Source: Brachionus rotundiformis (taxonomy: Eukaryota; Rotifera; Eurotatoria; Ploima; Brachionidae). From it: a stretch of DNA of 64,000 nt. Position 1 is the stretch's first letter. Each line of letters opens with the position of its first letter. Shown here in pieces: positions 47,272 to 62,400 of this stretch. The stretch is taken from assembly GCA_016802295.1 (NCBI GenBank), contig JAESIW010000138.1:2590419-2654418 (forward strand), read 5' to 3'. Under the pieces are notes generated by a model, which saw only the letters and a list, made by a program, of their open reading frames with translations, searched no databases and had not been told where the DNA came from. A program made the position numbers and the translations under genes.

Positions 47272-50200
47272 TTTTTTTTGTTAATTTGTATATAAAAGAT
47301 ATTATTTAAAAACCCTGATTTAAATCTAATTAATATTCCGAATCGAACATTTAAGACAAAATAAACTCTAAAAAAAAAAACAGAATTTTAATTTTTGGTA
47401 ACATGATAGGCATTTGTTTATAAATGTTTGGTGATTTAGATCAAGTGGAAAGTGGGCAACAATTCAAAAAATAATTTTCCTGAAATCAGAGCTTTATTGA
47501 CCTTTTTTAAATAGCATTTTTTGCAAAGACAGGATGTGGTCCATTCATGAAAAGTGTCTTTCTCAGAACAGAAATATTTCTATTTCCTTAATTAAATAGT
47601 TTTAATTTAGCTTTAAACTCAATTTGGAAAAATTGAGACTTTGAAATATTGGTCCGTGAAAGGCTTTATATTAAATTTATAGTACTCGACTTCACGGTCG
47701 AGGAATTGAGCAAATTAATTGTCTTTCATCTCCCTTGGTGTTTTAATCTTATCATCATTACTCATCGCTTTAGCGTAACAGACTTGGATAAAGATCGGAT
47801 GAGTTATCAAAACAGCAATTATTCATGGTATAAATTAGACACCTAGTGGCATCCAACATTTATGCATACATCTGTTACAAGTGAACAAAATAAAGTAAAA
47901 CATAAAGAAAATAGTTTATTTATAGATAAAGTATTAGAGGAAATGTAATCTGATCGCTTCATGAACCTGTTCGATCAAGTTAGTTAATGTAGATTTAGAA
48001 GAGGAAACTGGAAATATTTAACATCAAGCGTATAAATATTTCTTATTTGCTCAGCATGTTTTCAGCAAGTATTTACGTTTGCTTTTAATTGACCGCTTGA
48101 TTTAATCACATAAAGTATTATTATTTAAACTAAATTTTTGTGTGCATAGTTGCATCGGATATTGATTACAAATCGATATATTTACCAAGTTGTAATTAAT
48201 CACTGTGATAATATAAAAAATAAACTTTGATTTGTATTACCTATTTCTTAGTATTTTAAACATGTTCAAAATCTTGACGAATTTAAAAGCCGCTGTCGGC
48301 TCGTTTAAACAATTCATTTTCCCTAAATTTAACAATTCCTTTATTTTGTTCTTTCTCACTATTGATTTTTATCATTGATGAGATAGTTTTTATTCTTTTT
48401 ACAGCTAATAATTAGATATCATCTATTACAAGATTTACATAACCAGATTATGTTACCAAACTTGTCTAGTTAAGAGCTAAGTTTTACAATTATAAATCCT
48501 TTCTTGCATAATTTGTGACATTCAATTACATGATAATTTTTTTTCGAAAAATAAAATTAATTCAAAATCAAAATATTGACTTTATAATTTTATTAACTAA
48601 TTATTTTGCTTATTTTTAATTTAAATTAGTTTTACGAGTCACCTTAGGATCTCATCTCCCTAAACTTACAACACAAGTCCGATAGCGTTAAGACTTAAGC
48701 GTTGACATCTATCTAATCAGCTGGTATTGCATTTTCTATGATAAAATGCAGCTAAAGCACTCCTTCAAGCAGCTGTATAACCCGCTAACTTTTGTTATAG
48801 CTTCAGATGCCACTATTATTAATATTTATTTATTTCGATAAACAACAAAAGGGTGATGATAAAAAATTAAAATAAAAAAGAATTGAGTCAAATGAAGTTA
48901 ATTTTGCTTTTTTTAACTTTAAACAAAATTCAACTGTTTTATTTAAAAAATGCTGAAAATAAAGATAATTGATATTTTTTATGTGTTTTAGTTCTCGAAA
49001 TAGTTATTTAATGAGACTTGGTTGCTTAATGAAAAAAGAATATTTCTTTTAATAGATAATTATTTGAGAAAAAAACTAGAATAACTATTTGATAAGATTA
49101 TTTATTAAACAAATAATATTGTTAATAAAATGAGCCTTAATTTTTTTTAAATTAGTCCTAGTATCCACTATCTCACGATTTAATTCATATCTTTTTTAAA
49201 CAAAAAATTTACAATAACAATCCACTGATATATGGTATTTAAATTTATTCTTTTAAATTATTTATTTTAACCAAGATTAAATTTTAAAATAAAAATCTAA
49301 CAAAGACTTAAACAAGTCAAAGTTTGTCTCTAAAATGTGCTTACAAAATTATCTAAACTTAATTTAACATTTTTCTTCTTAAATTTTGCGCAAAAATAGT
49401 TTTTTTGTATACAAATTTTAGATTAAATTTTGACGAATTAATGCTAAGTAGACAAATAAATAAAACATTTTATAACGTTTTGATATTTTCCCTAAATGAT
49501 AGCTTAGTACTGTATTTTAAGCATAAATTGATCAGCAATTAGAATTTCTAATCGAAATTGTATCAAATAATTATTTATTATAGCTGATAATTTACTAATA
49601 GACTATGACAAAATGGGTCATTTTCATTTACAGTTGAAAATGATAAAAACTTAAGCTAAATTAATGTTTATGTTTTAAACATAAAATCACCTTTATTTGG
49701 TCACGCATGTCAACTAAAAGGAAATTACTCAAAGAAAATGGCTCACTGGTCTAGATTGACCCACGACTATTTCCTTAATTTTTTTGGACAGGTAGTGAAA
49801 TTGACATTAAAAAATGATCGGACAGAGATTGCCTGCGATACGATCATTAAATACTAAAATTAATGAGATATTATCTTGATTAGAATACGATCAATGAGAG
49901 AATACCTATTTGGGGCTTAGGCAAGAACAATGAGATCTTTATCAGATTTATTAAAGTTAAAATCTGATTGATTTTGTGCTCTTTCGGTCTTAGTATCCAT
50001 ATATCAAAAAGATTTAAGCAAACTAAATTAATTCAACTTATTGTCATTCATCCGATTCAATTGTACATGAGAACAAAGTAGGATAGAAACTCTGGCATCG
50101 GTTTGCCTATTGAACAAACAGATAAAAAAGTTCTTACAAATTGAAAAACAACTGAGAATAAAGGAAAAGTTAATTATTAAGTTAAATGAATCGATTCAAA

Positions 50201-53200
50201 TCAGATAATGGCAATCAGAGCATTTTCTAAAGAACAAGTTCTATTGTTAAAGTCAATGTTCCGATTAATTGATAAAAATAATAGAAGAACAGAACATTTA
50301 TAGACACAGTGATTGAACAATACTTGTCAATGAACATAAACAATGGATAATACAATCTTAAAATATTTGTTTACAAATCACTTTTAAATCCGACTTTAAT
50401 TATTAAAACGTATTAGCACTTAGCCAAGCATTAAATCAAATTATGTAACATTTCTTAAAGCTCTTTTAACAAAATTGTTTATGTTCACTCATACAAAGAA
50501 TTTGAGTGTGCTCTATTGGACAAATTTGGCTACAATTTGTCATTTTTATATCCTTAATTTTTAGTTAACATTTATCTTGTTACTTTTTGCTTTTAAAATT
50601 TTCCAAAAATAGTGAAATTTTTTATTAAATTATTGACAAAATAAAAATAAAACGAAATAATATAAAAATCTTATTTTATTGATTTAATTAATACAGATTG
50701 TTAAAATGATCCTAAGATGATAAAAACTAAGCATAAAAATCATGTTTAATTTTTTCAACTTACGTTCATCTTTATTTAACTTAGACTTTATTCAAACATT
50801 TATTTCCTAATCTTTTGATCAAATAATTGATCAGGTTAAAATATTTTTCTTAATTTTAATTAAAAAAATTTGATCTTAAATTTGGATTATTTATTAGAGA
50901 TCCAAAAATCTATCAAAAATATCTCCTTCAAGATTTCCGACCTCAAAATCAAAACATGCTATGTCAAACTGTAAAATATGAAAAATTCTTTTGTTTTATT
51001 ACCACTTTATATATTAATTTTCAAAACAAGCAAATATCAGCCATTCTTTGCAAAACTATCTTATTAATATATATTTATTTTATTTAGAAAATATTTAATC
51101 CTTGGCAGGTTGGAATGGAGACTTTTTTTCTTCATTTCAGTCACATGATAATAATTTTGAATAATTAATATAAAAAAATAATTAAACTTAAGATTTCATT
51201 AAATAATCTTATTTATATTGAAAATGTTTTGAAATTTAAAAAAATTAGATATGACTAGCATTGTGAAAGAGTAACAGTTATTTAATAAGTATGACCATAG
51301 ATGATCTATTCATAACTTTAAATATTTACTCATAATTATAATTATTTTATATCTTTTTTGTATTTATTTTATTTGCTAGGCTGAAAAAAGTGACTTGTCC
51401 ATTCTGAGGTGCGTAGATTTTTTCCCTAAATTATATTAATAATAACATCTATTTTCTTTTGTCATTTAATAAGTATTTACCCAATTGTTTATATCACTTG
51501 ATTAAATGAAACCATCTTGAAATCGATCCAAAACTAGTTCTTAAATAGTACCATTAAGTTGAACTATTCATCATCCAATTTACTAATGAGCTTTTGTATA
51601 TTACCTCGGTTTAAATTAAAAGAATTGATAGTTTTTATATTAAGCAACCGGCCTAATAAGAAACAGTGTTATGAAAGAAATACTAACGAGATACAATTAA
51701 ATCGAGCGGCTAATAATTAACCTTTGGTTCAAAAATATTTAAAAACTATGTTGAAAATTTTAATCTTAATCAATTGCTTATCAAAAAAAACTTAAAAATC
51801 AATAATTGGAAAATTCAAATTAATTAAAAACGCAGAAGAGTGAAACAACTTTGCTAGAATAACTGCTCAAGAGCATTGTTGGAAGTATTTACAATAAACA
51901 AATAGAACTCAATGTGCCTGTACTTTTAACTTTTCTCTAATTGAAAAAAGAATTTCAATTAATTTTTTTGCTTTTAATTTGATATACAAATAAAACTCCC
52001 CATATAAATATGTATATTTATTTTTTGATAAAAAACATTTAACAAATTATTGATCTGAAGAAAGAAAATATTTTTAGATGCGGACAGAAAACTGTACTAA
52101 ATAATAAAGAGCTAAAAAGTAATTAATGATCTGTTTGAATGATTGAACAGTAATTGTTGTGGAATTCGCCAACAAACACTGCTGGTTTAGCCAAGAGGCC
52201 AGAATCTAATCTAGCTAGAGTTATATTTCCACATACATAGTGTTATATTGATATTTTCGCGACCATTCTTTCCCCATGGACTATTTAAAAACTGATAACT
52301 CAATTCATGAAGATAATTGTTTGGGAATTTAATCGATATTTGATTCCCAAAAGGCGATTGTGTGTCCACTTAAATTTGACTTTCATGATTAAAAATATTC
52401 CTTTCTGGGAATTGGCCTAAAAATAAAGGTGTTTAAATTGAATATTAATATTTATTTTCGTGCTATTGTTTTATTCTTTTGTTCCTATTTAAACTGTTTC
52501 TCCAATTACCGTCTGTTGCCCATTTCATTTCGGTTTTCTGTGACTAGTCATTTTTTTGACAAGACATTTAAATAAAAATAAACGGACCCGATTAAAAAAT
52601 GTCTTAAATTACAACTCAAATCGCAACGCTAGAGTATAAATTACATCTAATCAATCTCTTATTTATGATTTAATTCTAGTTAAGTAAATATTAAGCCATT
52701 GTCTGTAAATATTACCTTTGAAAATTTTTTTTTGTTATTTATCTTCTTATGGACACATCAATTTAAGAGAAAATTTATACTGTTTAAATTACATGTTATT
52801 TATTTTAATTTCGAACTAATAATTATTTCAATAATTATGTCCATAATTAAAAAAATTTAATTCTAAATTTTGGTCTTAGACCAGAACAGTTTGTGTGTTT
52901 TACCTAGACAGTCTAAGTCAATTGTAAACAAAATAAAATTGAAATTTTTTTTGCCAATTTAATAAAAAGTCACAAAAAAAGTTTCAATTTTTTAATTTAA
53001 TTTTATTTAATTAGTCTCTTTATAGAAATTTAACCCAGGTTGAATTAGTAGTCTTTTCTAGCTGACACTTTGAAGTTTTTAACAACACCTTAGAACAAAA
53101 TATGCTAACTTTTAGAGTTTCTCTAGTAAAATACTCAAGTTTTAATTTAAAAATCTAATTCCAATATCAAAAATAGACAGTACCATTTCTTTTTGGTTAA

Positions 53201-56200
53201 TATACTCTCAAAAACTGGCTTTAATCAATCAAGATATTAATCTATTTTTATTGAAGGAAACAAAAATTAATACATTTAAAGTTTTATTTATTTGAGTATT
53301 CTTAGAAGCTGAGTACTCAATTAGAAGATACTAAAGGCGATTTTTTGTAAAATCGATACAAAAAATGATGCGTAATTAGCTTCTGTACAACCTAAAAGCA
53401 TTTTCTTCAAGAAAAGTCAATTTTTCAAGCTGGTTCTTTTGATAATCCTCTCAAGTATAAAACTCCTGAAACCCCTAATTAATTAAGTACTTGTTTAAGT
53501 GCATTACTTGACGATGAGCTCACATTAACAATAGAAAAAGTCAATCTTATCCGAATAAACGATGTGTTTAATAACTAAGATGCCTGTGGACATAAAAATC
53601 TTGTTAATAAAATTTAATAATTTGAAATTTTTAACAAGCTTATAAAGATCTTTGCTTTATTTCTTAAGGCTATGTTTTTGGTTGTTAATACGAAGTCATT
53701 AATACCAATCACTATTAAAGCAGAAAAATAAAAAAGATAATTAAGCATGAAAAAGAACAGGAATAAATTTCGCAATACCATCAGGCCATGGTTGTTTGGT
53801 TCTATGTTAGAATTGAAAAAAATATTCTAATTTAAAATAAATCTTCTATCATTAAGCTGTCTTCACATGTGTATCAATGGCCTAATTACACTTGTTCCCT
53901 ATATTTTATCTTACTTTAACACTCTCTATCAATTTGTAAAAATATATCAAATTTTGTTCACGAATATTTCTAAACTAATTTATCTTTTTGAAAACAAATT
54001 AAAATCAAAACTACACAATTTATTTCCTGACAAGAATATTAATTCCATTAATCTTTATGTCATTTAAATTAATTTCGAAATAAATGAATATAAATTTCAA
54101 GTGTAGGATTTCATTTAAAATAACGTGTAGATAAAATATTCTAAATATCTTTCAGCTGTGACTTCATTAGTATGTACATACCTAGAGTTAATGAACTATG
54201 AAGATAAAATCAATCAAACAATATTTATCTCCTTAGTGGTAACATACCGAGACTGATCTGGATATGATAAAAATCAACATTCCGACTTGGACAATCCTCC
54301 AATGTGACAAAATTTCATACTTTCTTTGGATATATACATTTTGGAATTCAATTAATTAGCTAAATATTTTTTTTTTGCCTCTAACTTATCCTAAAAACTA
54401 TTTTCATCTATTACAAGCATATTGACTTGTTATCTAAGTTTACTTAGCCATATCGTACTGTGATTTAGTAAATATCGATAGTCTTGAACAATCGGACAAT
54501 TTACTTTATACAATTAAACATTTACAAATAACAAATAGATGGAGAACATTTTTTAGCTAGATAGTTGTTTATTAAATAAAGTATTGTTTTTATATATATA
54601 TATATCGATTTTTTTCTCATTGTATAATCAAATTAATGGGCAATAATTTATAAAATCCTATCCCTTTGGTATTTCAATTATAAGAATCTGGTCCAGTGCA
54701 TATGGTTAATATATGCATCTTGTTATATAATTTTTAAATTAAGAAAATAGCTTAACGAAAATAGAAAATATATGCTAAGAAAATATGAAACTGAAAGACT
54801 GGCCATTAATTTCAAGCCGATCATTTGATATTTAACTGTTACACGAAAATAATTTGTCAAGTGATTTATGATTTTTATATTAAGATACTAATATTTAAAA
54901 TAAAAAATGCCAAATAAAAATTAATTAATTAATTAAATTTGAATTTTGCATAGTTAAAACTTAGAAAAAAAAGATTCAGATCATTGATTAAATCCTATTA
55001 AGATTTGAAAATATTTAAAATAACCTAAATTAGTTATTCATAACCTTTAAGGTATATAAATACATATGCACATACCGAGTTTAAAATTGCTAATCTTTTG
55101 GTTAAATTTTTAAAGAAATTTTTACTTCATCTTTAAAAGATTTTATTTTAAATAACAATAGTTTTATTTATTAGCTCTACATTTATACCCCAAACATGCT
55201 TTATTTATTTATATGCTAAATGTAAACAAAAACTGTTCTAGTCTCTTCTTCTCATATGGTTCAATTTGACTTGAAATTTTTATCATGTCTTTTATAGTTG
55301 AGATTATTTGCATCTTTTCAATGACAATTAGCAATCAAGTCGGATTTTTCTATTCATAAATTAGATACACACTGCGTGTTAATGGTGTAAATTTGTAGGA
55401 TTTTGCAGCCTAATAATAACAAATAAACAAATTGAAACATGTAAACATTTTTTATTGTATAGACCAAGTGTAACATAAAACTTAATTTATAGATATAGAA
55501 AAATTCTGAAAATAATTAAATTTTCAATTGTTTAGACTGACTATTTCTCTTTGATTTTAGCTTCATGCAAATTATTACTAATTGAACCTCGGTCATTTAC
55601 GAGCAAGTCTGTCAGCCACATGTCTTGACTCAATTCGATTGAAACCTACTGATTTCCGACACAAAATGTCGCGTTTTAATTCCCGAAATTACCAAACAAT
55701 GGCCATATTTGTGCGAATTAAAAAGATAATAAAACAACTAGTACCGATAAAACTCACTCTATTAAAATAAATCAATAAAATTTTTATTCAAAACTAATTT
55801 ATATAGAACAGAAAAATTTAATTCTATTCCCAATTTGTATACAAAATAAAAATGAAAAGAAAAAAACTAAAAATTATTAATATTATTTAAACTAATTATT
55901 GTCAAATAGCTTGTAAATTATTTAAATGAATTAATTATATGTGATTGCACTCGGATACAAATCGATTTTCAAGGCTTGACTTGAAGTTATTTTTCCTATT
56001 ACAATTCTTCATAGATTTTATTTATTTTATTATTTATAAAAAATTACCATTTTATTTTAGAATTATTCAGACTATCTTAAAAATTGATAGTTAATTTTAG
56101 CCTATGTAACAATATGAAAAATTAAATTCCGTCCATACATTTCGGATTAAAATCTTATCTTACATGTGTGAGTATAAGTACTGACCACCTCTTTAAGAAT

Positions 56201-59200
56201 TGTGTTCCTAATTAGATATAGTGTATTGATTTCAATTTTAATATACTAAAATAAAGTGTGTAACCAAAGCAGATGGTTCGAGCTTATTTATACACTTAAG
56301 CGATTGAGTTGCATAGATAACCTGACGGGCAGAGTGCTTCTAAAAAACTAAAATTAAGGTATGATTTTTTCTAATATTTTAACACTAAAGTCTTTAAGCC
56401 CTTAAGTGAAATTTTCAATTTTTAAATGAATGAATTAGAGTCAAAATAGAAATCAATTAATAAGAACTAGATTCCCACTCTAGAAATAAAAACAACTTTA
56501 TTTAAGATATTCCATTTGATTGATTGTAGCCTCATTGAAACAAAACCACTGCAAACTACAATTAAAATATAAAGGAGTTTATAAGAAAATTTAGCAAAAG
56601 TGTTCTTAAAAATCTTAATTGCAGTATCATAAATTTGGTTTATTTATAAAATGAGCAAAATATTTGCCCATGGATTTGTATGCTCTTACTAAAAAAAATT
56701 TAAATTTTCTCTCAAAATCATCACAATTTTTCATTGATCAAATTTTCCACTACACGAAATCAATGACTACATGAAGTAAATCTTGAGAAATTTTGCTACA
56801 ATATTTGAAATTTGAATTCAGTTTGCTGCGTATCATTCTTTCAAATGGGAAAAAAATTAAACCATTTGAATTGGGCACGAAAATAAAAATTAATCGATTT
56901 CTGGTTTAAAGCAGACATTAGCAGATGAAAAATGAAAATTAATTAAGAAAACAGAAACGAAACGCAATTTTCAAGAGTGTACAAGCTAAATTTATATCCA
57001 CTACTACATGAAATGTAATACAGAATTGGACTCTACATATCTGGATTATATGTATTTTGTTATATTTTGAATGATAGACTAATATAATTAAATTCTGTCC
57101 AATCTTAGCTCAATTTGGTTAGAGCTTCTTCCTCTTTGTATAGTTTATCTTCATAAATTAAGATGTAGCCTAATTTTCTATTTTAAAATTAAATTGATTG
57201 TTGATTTCCGTAAAAAATGGACTAATAAAACTTGATTAGATTTCGACTGATGGACATGAATATAAATAATAAATATATTATTTCTTAATTGAACGGAAAT
57301 TTCATAAATTTGAACAAGATCTAAAAAATCGTTTAGTCAAAATAAAAATAATGAAATATAAAAAAATTAAAATTACTGCTTAAGTCTATGATTTCAGTCT
57401 GACCAAAATTACCATAATATTTCTTTTAAAATCAAATTTTTGATTGCAAATATTTACTAATTTGATTGGAAAAATAGCTTATAAAAAATTCAAGATTTTT
57501 TTTATTAAAAATTAATTAAATTAGTTTTTAGAAATAGGATAAGAAGAAAATACGCCCGACTATCCTTAAGTAATCAGTTATGGTTTTGTAATATTTCAGA
57601 CTTTAAAAGAAAAATAAATACTTTTCTCTTATCCTGTTTATGTTTAGAAGTTTTAATATTATATAAACTATTAAAAACTAATTGAACATGAAAATAAACA
57701 AAAAATTTTATTCAATTTTTGTTAATATTAATAAAAATATCAAAATTAAATTCTATATAATTTAATAAAATTTTAAATCACCAAACTTTAAGAAGCAAAA
57801 GTTTAAACATAAAACAAGCTTTTTAATCATCAATTTCTCAGACTTTTGCCAGCTATGAATTGGTCAAACAGACAATTAAAGCTTTAGAACTTCATTCGCA
57901 ATAGATAATTTCCAAAGCACTTTTATATTAATATTCTTAATTATAATTTAAAGTTAAAAATTTTAAATCCATTTTAAATATCTCTAAAAATTATAAAATC
58001 ATTAGTAAAAGCTATGTTTTGTAACAAGTGGTCTAAGCGAAGGCTGTAGTCATTCGGACTAATCCAGTGGCAATCCAAAATTAGTTACTTGATAAAAAAT
58101 AATCTTTCAATAGATTAAATATATATATTTATACATATTGATGACAGTTACGGAATTACGTATAATTTTCAATCTAAAAAATAGGTCAATTATTCCAAAG
58201 AAATTATATGAAACAACTAAATTTTGATTTAATTTTGAAAATAGAATTTAATTTCTTTCTTATTTATTGCTATAATAATTTTCTTATTAACAACTATTTA
58301 ATGCTTTTCTACTAATTTTTTATTTTCGTAAGTATCTAATTTTCTTTTATATACTTTTTTTTTAATCTAATTTAATCTAAAAATCTTAAACTTCAAACAA
58401 AAATCTTTGTAAATACAGTACGTTTAATTTTACAGTGTACTATGACATGGTCGGAAACGGCTTTTGTCAAAGAATAAATAATAATAAACTTGATAAGTAT
58501 TAACTTCTACTGCAACCCTTTTAAAAATTTTAAAAAGTTTTTAAAAAATATCCTGCGGTTTCAGCGGTTAATTAAATTAGTTAAAGTTTATTTGATCGCT
58601 CAAAATGAATTTAATTAAATTTGTTAATTTATTTTTTAAATTTTCAAAAAAGTGTAAATAAAGTTTTTTTGGTAATTGAGACATCTAACAACAGCTGTCT
58701 TTAATTTTTAAAATTAATAGTTCAATAATTAAAATTCTATGTTAATATTAGTTTTTTACAATTTAGACAATATTATTATAGAAATTTGGAACTAAAGATG
58801 GAAAAATTAGTGATAAAAGTCTTGGGAAATAAATGTTTAAGTTATTCTTCGGTTCAAATTTTTTCTGGCTAACACTCAATAATGTATAATCATTTTATAA
58901 TATCTTATCTAGTCATACTAATTCTTTATATGTATCATTAAAATATAAATTTCAAACAAATAATACTGATAATAATTATTAATGGCATTTCTTTTTCAAA
59001 CTAAAATTCTAATAATTGTTTATCTTGAATGCTGAAAACTAGTTTTTGAAATAAAAAATAAAAAAATTAATTCTAAATTGTTCAAATATTATAAAAATTG
59101 AACTAATTTACTAATCTGAGGTCTATTAAGTTCTTAAAAAAATATATTCGAACAACAATAATAAAATTTGTCACTCAAACATAAACCCAAAAAAAAATAG

Positions 59201-59444
59201 AGGACAAAAATAACTGCTGTGCTAATAATACCCGTTCAGCCAATACATGAAATATAGTCAGTGTTTTCAAGCTTACCTTTATTTTTGAAAACATTACAAT
59301 TGACATGAACTTTATAAATTATAAAATAGGCCAAGTGAATAGGCCATTCAAAAAATTGAATAAAATAAAATTATTTTTCTAAAATCCATTTATTGAATTA
59401 CAGCCATAAGAATAAATCATTACGGCTAAATCACCAAGTTAACT
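47272..59444. other. 12 kb gene-free stretch upstream of neurexin IV/Caspr
   Basis: No exon-like frame with splice sites or family similarity is visible on either strand. Short frames at 47649-47846, 53867-54067 and 55582-55770 are not supported. Complexity varies: locally GC-richer patches (about 48640-48830, 49730-49960, 50030-50130, 52140-52420, 55570-55720, 56270-56340) alternate with A/T runs. Around 48715-48780 there are two CAGCTG E-box cores and a perfect 8-bp hairpin (TGCATTTT/AAAATGCA, 48728-48750). A short TA run lies near 54592-54605. This pattern is compatible with a large regulatory domain, or with an undetected long 5' UTR or noncoding transcript. Confidence 0.45.
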
Positions 59445-62400
59445 ATGGTCTATTTGTTGTGTATTATAGAGACCCTTTTAGTACTTTTAATTCAAAACAG
59501 TAAACAAATAATATTTAAAAGCTTTAAATATTTAATTAAATTAATTTAAAAAAGATTGGGTCAGTGCTTCATTTGAGTGTACTCAGCCGATACCTTTAGG
59601 ATCTGAAAATGGTATTCTTCCTGATTCAAGCTTTAGCGCTACAAGCTCTAGTTCGTCACGAGAGCCACATCGAGCACGTTTAAATGGACAATTTGGTAAT
59701 TATGACAATGTATTTTAAAATTAATTATTACATTTTTCAAAAGCATGGCGACCACGTAAAATGGATTCAAATGAATATTTGGTCTTAAATTTTCAATCAA
59801 GAGTAATAATTACTTCGGTGGCCACTCAAGGACGACGTGCAGCCAGAGAATTTGTCACTCTGTATGCTTTGCAGTACAGTGATAATGGAATGAATTGGTT
59901 CTATTATACGGATGAAAATAAAATAATTATGGTAAGAGTTTATTTTTTTAATAGATAGGTTATCAATATATTTTAAATTGAGTAGGATTTTTTAAGAAAT
60001 AAATACTTAATAAAAACTATGATTTAAAAATTGATTTATTAAATGAGATTAAAAAAAGCTTACTTCTAAATTTTAAAAATAAAAATAAGCGAGTTAAATT
60101 TATTATGTAAATCATGTATGTTGATAAAACGAGTACAATTACACCATTGAAAAATCACTTTTTTGACATGACTAAGATTAAAGGGAAAATTTACCAATAT
60201 TTATGATCATATCTTGAATTCCTAGATTATTTTTAGGCATTGTGAGAATTTAATAAACTAAAATAGGTATATTAAATTAAAATGGGTGTACACAAAATGC
60301 CACATGTACATAAAGTTTGATTATGTAAAATTTTTTTCCATAGAATTAAATAAACATTCATCACATTTTTATTACTTAGATTCTCTTATGATCAATCAAA
60401 TAGAATTGTTGAGTATAAAATATAAAGATATGATCTAATTTTCTATAAATAAAGTTCTTTAATATCAATCAAAATTACAAAAAAAATCTAAAATTTAAAA
60501 TTAATTTTCTATAACACACCCTTTTTTATTATGAAATTTTTCTTTAATCAACACGCCTTCTTAGATTGTTTATAAGCTTAATAATGAAATTTTAATAAAA
60601 GAATTTTCCAGGCAATACTGATGACAATACAATAAAAGAGAATCGCTTACATGAGCCAATTATAGCCCAATATGTGAGGATTAATCCACGACAATGGAAT
60701 AATTTTATAGCTCTCCGAGTCGAGTTCTATGGATGTCCCTATGGTAAATTGAAGATAAAACATTTATTTTTCTCATTAAAAATTAAAAAAAAATATTTTA
60801 AGATCCAACTACGGTAACTTTTAATCGTGTTGCCTTGGCTTCTTATGATGCCATGTTCCAACCATTGAACAGCTACCAAGACGAATTGATGCTGCGATTT
60901 CGCACTAATGATCCAAGTGCGCTAATTTTTTACACCAAAGGAACACAAAACAATGACTACATGTCAATTGAGCTTCGAAATGGAAGTTTGTTTGTAGGGG
61001 TTGATTTGGGTTCAACTGTGGAAAAGCAAGGCGAAATTTTGATGCGGTGTGGTAGTTTGTTGGATGATTTTCAATGGCATGATATAAAAGTTAGACGAAT
61101 TGGACGCTCCATAACAGTTGTAGTTGATCAACTAGTGGTTAGAAATGAATCCAAAAGCTTGTTTACATCCTTTAACTTTGATGGTAAAATGTATGTAGGT
61201 GGAGCGCCTTCGCATATAGACCGCGGTATTTCGATCCGTTCCAACTTCATGGGATGTATAGAAAATGTCATTTATCGATCATTTACCGAAAATAGAGTGA
61301 TTGACATTCTGAAAGGTGCTCGATACAAATGGCCATATTACCAAGTTGAAGGTGGATATTTGTCCTACAGTTGTATTGATCTAAATCAAATGCCAATGAC
61401 TTTCAGGGATAGAAATTCTTATTTGTATGCCCAGCGAAATCCTGGCTCACAAAGATTGGATGTAAGCTTTGGGATGAGAACTTTCGAGTTAGAGGGTTTG
61501 CTGTACTATCACCGATTTGCCAAGGACAGCGCAAATCAAGACACAGGCTACATTAAAATGTACTTGAATGAAGGTGCATTGGTCATTAAATTCCGTTTGG
61601 GTTCTAAAGACAAACCGGATCAAATGATGATTCATAGAAGATCGAAATTGAACGATGGTCTTTGGCATGACTTGAGCTTGTCCATAACCATTGATATGAT
61701 GAATGTGACTGTTGATTTTGAACCTGAGATAGTCCGTGGTACATTTAAAATTCAAACTGGTGAAATGTTTTATATTGGTGGTGGCATCACCGATGATTTG
61801 TCTGTGCCTAATTTTGTTGGTTGTTTTAGACGATTGACTCTTAATGATGGAAGACAGGTTACGCCTGAAAATGTGCGTTCACTTAGTGATGGACCATTGG
61901 CAAACACCAATAACTATGTGACCAGTGTGGGTGTATTAATTAATTCTTGCGAAATATTGGACAAATGTACTCCTAATCCATGCCAACATGGTGGAGTTTG
62001 TCTTCAAACATGGGACAATTTTAGATGCGATTGCTCGCATACTGGATACGGTGGAGCTGTTTGCCATACCAGTGAGCATCCCTTGTCTTGTCTAGATTAC
62101 AAAATGACGCGAATGCAGCAACGATATACATACGGCACTGATTTACACTTAACCATAGATGTAGACGGCTCAGGACCTATTGAACCGTTCATGGTAATGT
62201 GTAAATTTGGTTCTCAAATGGAAAATATGAACGTGACCGAAGTGGAGCACTACAGTCAAGGAGAAATAGTTGTCAAAGGCTACAAAGCGCCTGGCTCTTA
62301 TTCACAGGACATTGTTTACACAGCATCTAAAGTTCAGGTTAATGAGCTTGTCGAACGCTCCTATACATGTTCACAATATGTTAAAGTCAAGTGTAAAGGT

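Noticed and set aside
53867..54067. Plus-strand 66-codon frame
   Set aside because: Random A/T-type composition with no support.
55582..55770. Plus-strand 62-codon frame in a GC-richer patch
   Set aside because: Composition is less A/T-biased, but it has no real ATG start, domain or splice partners; more likely noncoding.
61489..61755. Minus-strand frame within the Caspr exon
   Set aside because: Antisense shadow of a strongly conserved LamG coding exon; the same holds for 62613-62990, 63189-63389, 63481-63687 and 63624-63809.
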